Positions 60,892-64,000 of a stretch of 64,000 nt of DNA are shown here, piece after piece. The stretch comes from Euryodendron excelsum (lineage: Eukaryota > Streptophyta > Magnoliopsida > Ericales > Pentaphylacaceae): NCBI GenBank assembly GCA_033060915.1, contig CM065377.1:54551683-54615682 (forward strand), read 5' to 3'. The notes under the pieces were generated by a model. The model did not search any database, was not told the DNA's origin, and saw nothing but the letters and a program-made list of their open reading frames with translations. The stretch's first letter is position 1. Every line of letters begins with the position of its first letter. Position numbers and translations under genes: made by a program.

Positions 60892-63800
60892 ATGGCTGAT
60901 GATACTCCTATTCCTACTCTTACTTCAACTCCTACTGTGATTGGGACACCGGTACCGACAATGACAGTGCCGGTGAATCAAGTGCATACACCAAATGTGC
61001 CGGTGAGTCACGGAGAAAAGCCAGAGAAGTTCAATGGAACTGATTTCAAAAGGTGGCAACAGAAAATGTTGTTCTACCTGACGACTCTGAACTTGGCAAA
61101 ATTTCTTCGTGAAGATGTTCCTACTCTGAACGAGAATGAGTCCGACCAGCAAGTAGTTGCGGCGGTGGAAGCATGGAAACATGCTGACTTCCTATGTAGG
61201 AACTATATCCTCAATGGACTGGATAATACACTCTACAACGTGTATTGTGCCGTGCAGACGGCAAAAGAACTGTGGGAATCTTTAGACAAGAAGTATAAGA
61301 CGGAAGACGCCGGCTCAAAGAAATTTGTGATCGGTAAGTTCCTTGATTACAAAATGTTTGATTCTAAAACAGTTATTAGCCAGGTCCAGGATCTCCAAGT
61401 TATACTTCATGACATCCATGCCGAAGGCATGGTTCTGAGTGAGTCTTTCCAAGTGGCTGCGATAATTGAAAAATTACCGCCGTCCTGGAAAGAATTCAAG
61501 AACTATCTGAAGCATAAGCGCAAGGAGATGAGGCTTGAGGAACTTATCGTCAGGCTAAGAATTGAGGAAGACAATCGAGCTTCTGAGAAGAAGTTTGTTA
61601 ACACCCATATGGTGTCAAAGGCAAATGTGGTGGAGCAAGCCAAATCCAACGACAAAAAGCGAAAGCATGATGGTCAAGGGTCCTACCAAGGTTCCAAAGG
61701 TGGCGATTTCAAAAGGTTCAAAGGGAAATGTTACGTCTGCGGCAGGACTGGTCATACGGCTAAGGAATGTCGCAAGCGTAAGGATCTTGAGAAGAAGGAT
61801 CCAGAGAACCACAAGAAGAAATCTGCTCAAGCCAATGTGACCGAGGATCTCTGTGCCAATGTGGAAGACCTGAATCTTTCTGCCGTAGTTTCTGAGGTAA
61901 ACTTGGTTGGCAATACTAAAGAATGGTGGGTGGACACTGGGGCCACTCGTCACATCTGTGCCAACAAGTGGATGTTCACATCTTACCACTCAGTGGACGG
62001 TGAACAACTCTACATGGGCAACTCGGCAACCTCAAAGGTTGAAGGTCAAGGGAAGATCATTCTGAAAATGACTTCCGGCAAAGAACTTACTCTGAATGAG
62101 GTGTTCCATGTGCCAGACATTCGTAAGAATTTAGTCTCTGGTTCATTGTTGAGTAAGAAGGGCTTTAAGTTGGTGTTTGAGAGTGATAAGTTTGTACTTA
62201 CTAAGGGGGGAATGTTTGTGGGAAAGGGATATCTGAGCGATGGGCTCTTCAAACTTAATGTAATGACTGTGGCTCCTAAGCCTTCTAGTTATAATACTGC
62301 ATCTTCTATTTACTTGCTTCAGTCTTCAAATGTATGGCATGGTAGACTAGGTCATGTTAACTTTGATACCATGCGTAGATTAGTTAAATTAGAGTCTTTG
62401 CCTAAACTTGATTTTAATGCTAATGATAAATGTGCAACTTGCGTTGAGGCAAAGTTGACTAGAACTCAGTTTAAATCAATTGAAAGAAGTACGGAACCAC
62501 TTGAACTAATTCATAGTGATGTTTGTGACTTGAAATATGTTCAAACTCGAGGTGGGAAAAAATACTTCATAACTTTCATTGATGATTGCACTCGCTATTG
62601 TCACGTCTACTTAATGAGAAGTAAAGATGAAGCAATAGACATGTTTATACAATACAAGAGTGAAGTTGAGAATCAACTTAGCAAAAAGATTAAGGTGTTA
62701 AGAAGTGATAGAGGTGGTGAGTATGAATCACCATTTGCACAACTATGTGTTGAACATGGTATCATACATCAAACCACTGCACCTTATTCACCTCAGCAAA
62801 ATGGAGTTGCTGAGCGAAAGAATCGCACTCTAAAAGAGATGATGAATGCTATGTTGATAAGTTCTGGGGCACCCCAGAATTTGTGGGGGGAAGCGTTGCT
62901 ATCCGCCAACTATGTTCTCAACAAGATACCCCACAAGAAACTTGGCAAAACCCCTTATGAGATGTGGAAAGGTCGAAAACCTTCCTATAAATACTTGAGA
63001 GTATGGGGTTGTTTAGCTAAGGTAGCGGTTCCTTTACCCAAGAAGGTAAAATTAGGACCACAAACAGTTGATTGTATATTTATTGGCTATGCCGAACATA
63101 GCAGTGCATATCGATTTCTGGTTCACAAGTCTGAAATATCAGATATTCATGTGAATACAATAATGGAGTCTAGGAATGTATCATTCTTTGAGGAGGAGTT
63201 TCCGTATAAGTCTACACATGGATCAAGTTTGCTTAAACGAACTCATGATACCATTGTAGATAAAGACTATGGGTCAGTGGATAAAGAAAACGACGCTGAA
63301 CCTAGAAGAGGTAAAAGGACAAAGGTTGCAAAATCATTCGGTCCTGATTTTCTAACATATGTGGTAGAAAATGAACCTCAGAGTTACAAAGAAGCAATGT
63401 CCTCTCCGGAAGCACCTTTGTGGAAAGAGGCTATCCATAGTGAAGTTGAGTCAATTCTGCAAAATAATACATGGGAACTAGTGGATCTTCCACCTGGTAA
63501 TAAACCCCTTGGATAAAAGTGGATATTCAAGAGGAAGATGAAAGCAGATGGCTCAATTGACAAATACAAGGCCAGACTTGTAGTCAAAGGCTACAAGCAG
63601 ACTGAGGGAGTGGATTATTTCGATACATATTCTCCTGTAACCAGAATAACGTCCATACGTATCTTGATAGCCTTTGCGACTTTACATAATCTTGAGATTC
63701 ATCAAATGGATGTTAAAACGGCATTCTTAAATGGAGATTTGAATGAGGAGATTTATATGGAGCAACCTGAAGAATTCATTGTTCCTGGCAAAGAGAAAAA

Positions 63801-64000
63801 GGTATGCAAACTTGTTAAGTCTTTATATGGACTAAAACAAGTTCCGAAACAATGGCATGAGAAGTTTGATAATGCTATGCTGTCAAACGGCTTCAAGATA
63901 AATGAATGCGATAAATGTGTTTATGTGAAGAACACTGCTCATGGTTATGTCCTTGTTTGTCTTTATGTAGATGATATGATTATCATTGGTAGCAATACTG
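60892..64000 (+). pseudogene. Copia gag-pol polyprotein with one internal stop (3' end outside the window)
   Basis: Starts ATGGCTGATGAT at 60,892; an upstream in-frame ATG at 60,817 would add 25 hydrophobic residues and lies inside the leader. From residue 1: a gag domain with [19 protein letters not shown] (about 40-60) and a zinc knuckle [14 protein letters not shown] from residue 280. Protease [10 protein letters not shown] (Asp348). Integrase WHGRLGH with CATC (from about residue 482) and the DDE triad Asp543, Asp606, Glu641. The frame meets TAA at 63,514-63,516 between PLG and KWIFKRKMK, where a sense codon such as Ser or Cys is usual. It then continues open through RT (KARLVVKGYKQ, HQMDVKTAFLNGDL, YGLKQ, YVDDM) to the window edge. 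A single base change could have caused the stop. As it stands RT cannot be made without readthrough. Confidence 0.93.

Larger units (their letters stand above)
59669..64000 (+). mobile_element. Younger Ty1/copia retrotransposon, 5' part (cut by the window edge)
   Basis: An LTR beginning TGTTAGAATAAATGGG, a long leader, and one open frame with gag, protease, integrase and RT in copia order. Only one stop interrupts the visible 3.1 kb of coding sequence, in contrast to the decayed copia at 3,719-13,972, so it is much younger. RNase H and the 3' LTR lie beyond the window. Confidence 0.95.

Noticed and set aside
1..64000. CRISPR arrays, operons, or other bacterial or organelle signatures
   Set aside because: None seen. 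Introns, the nuclear tRNA and plant transposons indicate nuclear plant DNA throughout.

Overview
This window reads as nuclear DNA of a flowering plant. It is AT-rich, its genes have GT-AG introns, it carries a plant-type nuclear tRNA-Gly(GCC) gene, and much of it is LTR retrotransposons, MITEs and SINE-like remnants. Both apparently intact protein genes belong to plant families. Nothing here fixes the species.

Layout. Positions 1-3.7 kb are AT-rich with Helitron-like ends and a short tandem repeat. Positions 3,719-13,972 hold an old, minus-strand Ty1/copia element with two recognisable LTRs, a 5-bp target duplication and decayed gag and pol. Two solo LTRs sit inside its gag: 8,383-10,893 and 11,396-13,108. 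A second nest follows at 14,229-17,516, where one solo LTR is interrupted by another of the same family (14,878-16,527).

The gene-bearing part runs from 19 to 44 kb, all on the minus strand. It holds an ARM-repeat protein gene in two exons (19,177-22,359), an unrecognised and probably damaged gene (28,887-30,145), tRNA-Gly(GCC) (31,864-31,934), a large unprocessed ATG7 pseudogene (32,808 to about 39,057), and a bHLH transcription factor gene in two exons (40,158-43,720).

From 44 to 59.6 kb there is no convincing gene. That stretch holds MITEs, a 528-bp hAT-type element that splits a small open frame, a SINE remnant and microsatellites. From 59,669 to the window edge lies the 5' half of a much younger Ty1/copia element: an LTR, a structured leader, and a gag-protease-integrase-RT frame broken by a single stop.

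The strongest observation is the ATG7 pseudogene. Fourteen exons can still be followed, but they carry several in-frame stops, two one-base deletions and a damaged nucleotide-binding motif. The next strongest is the set of solo LTRs whose 5-bp target duplications give an insertion order. I found no operon-like or otherwise new multi-gene system.
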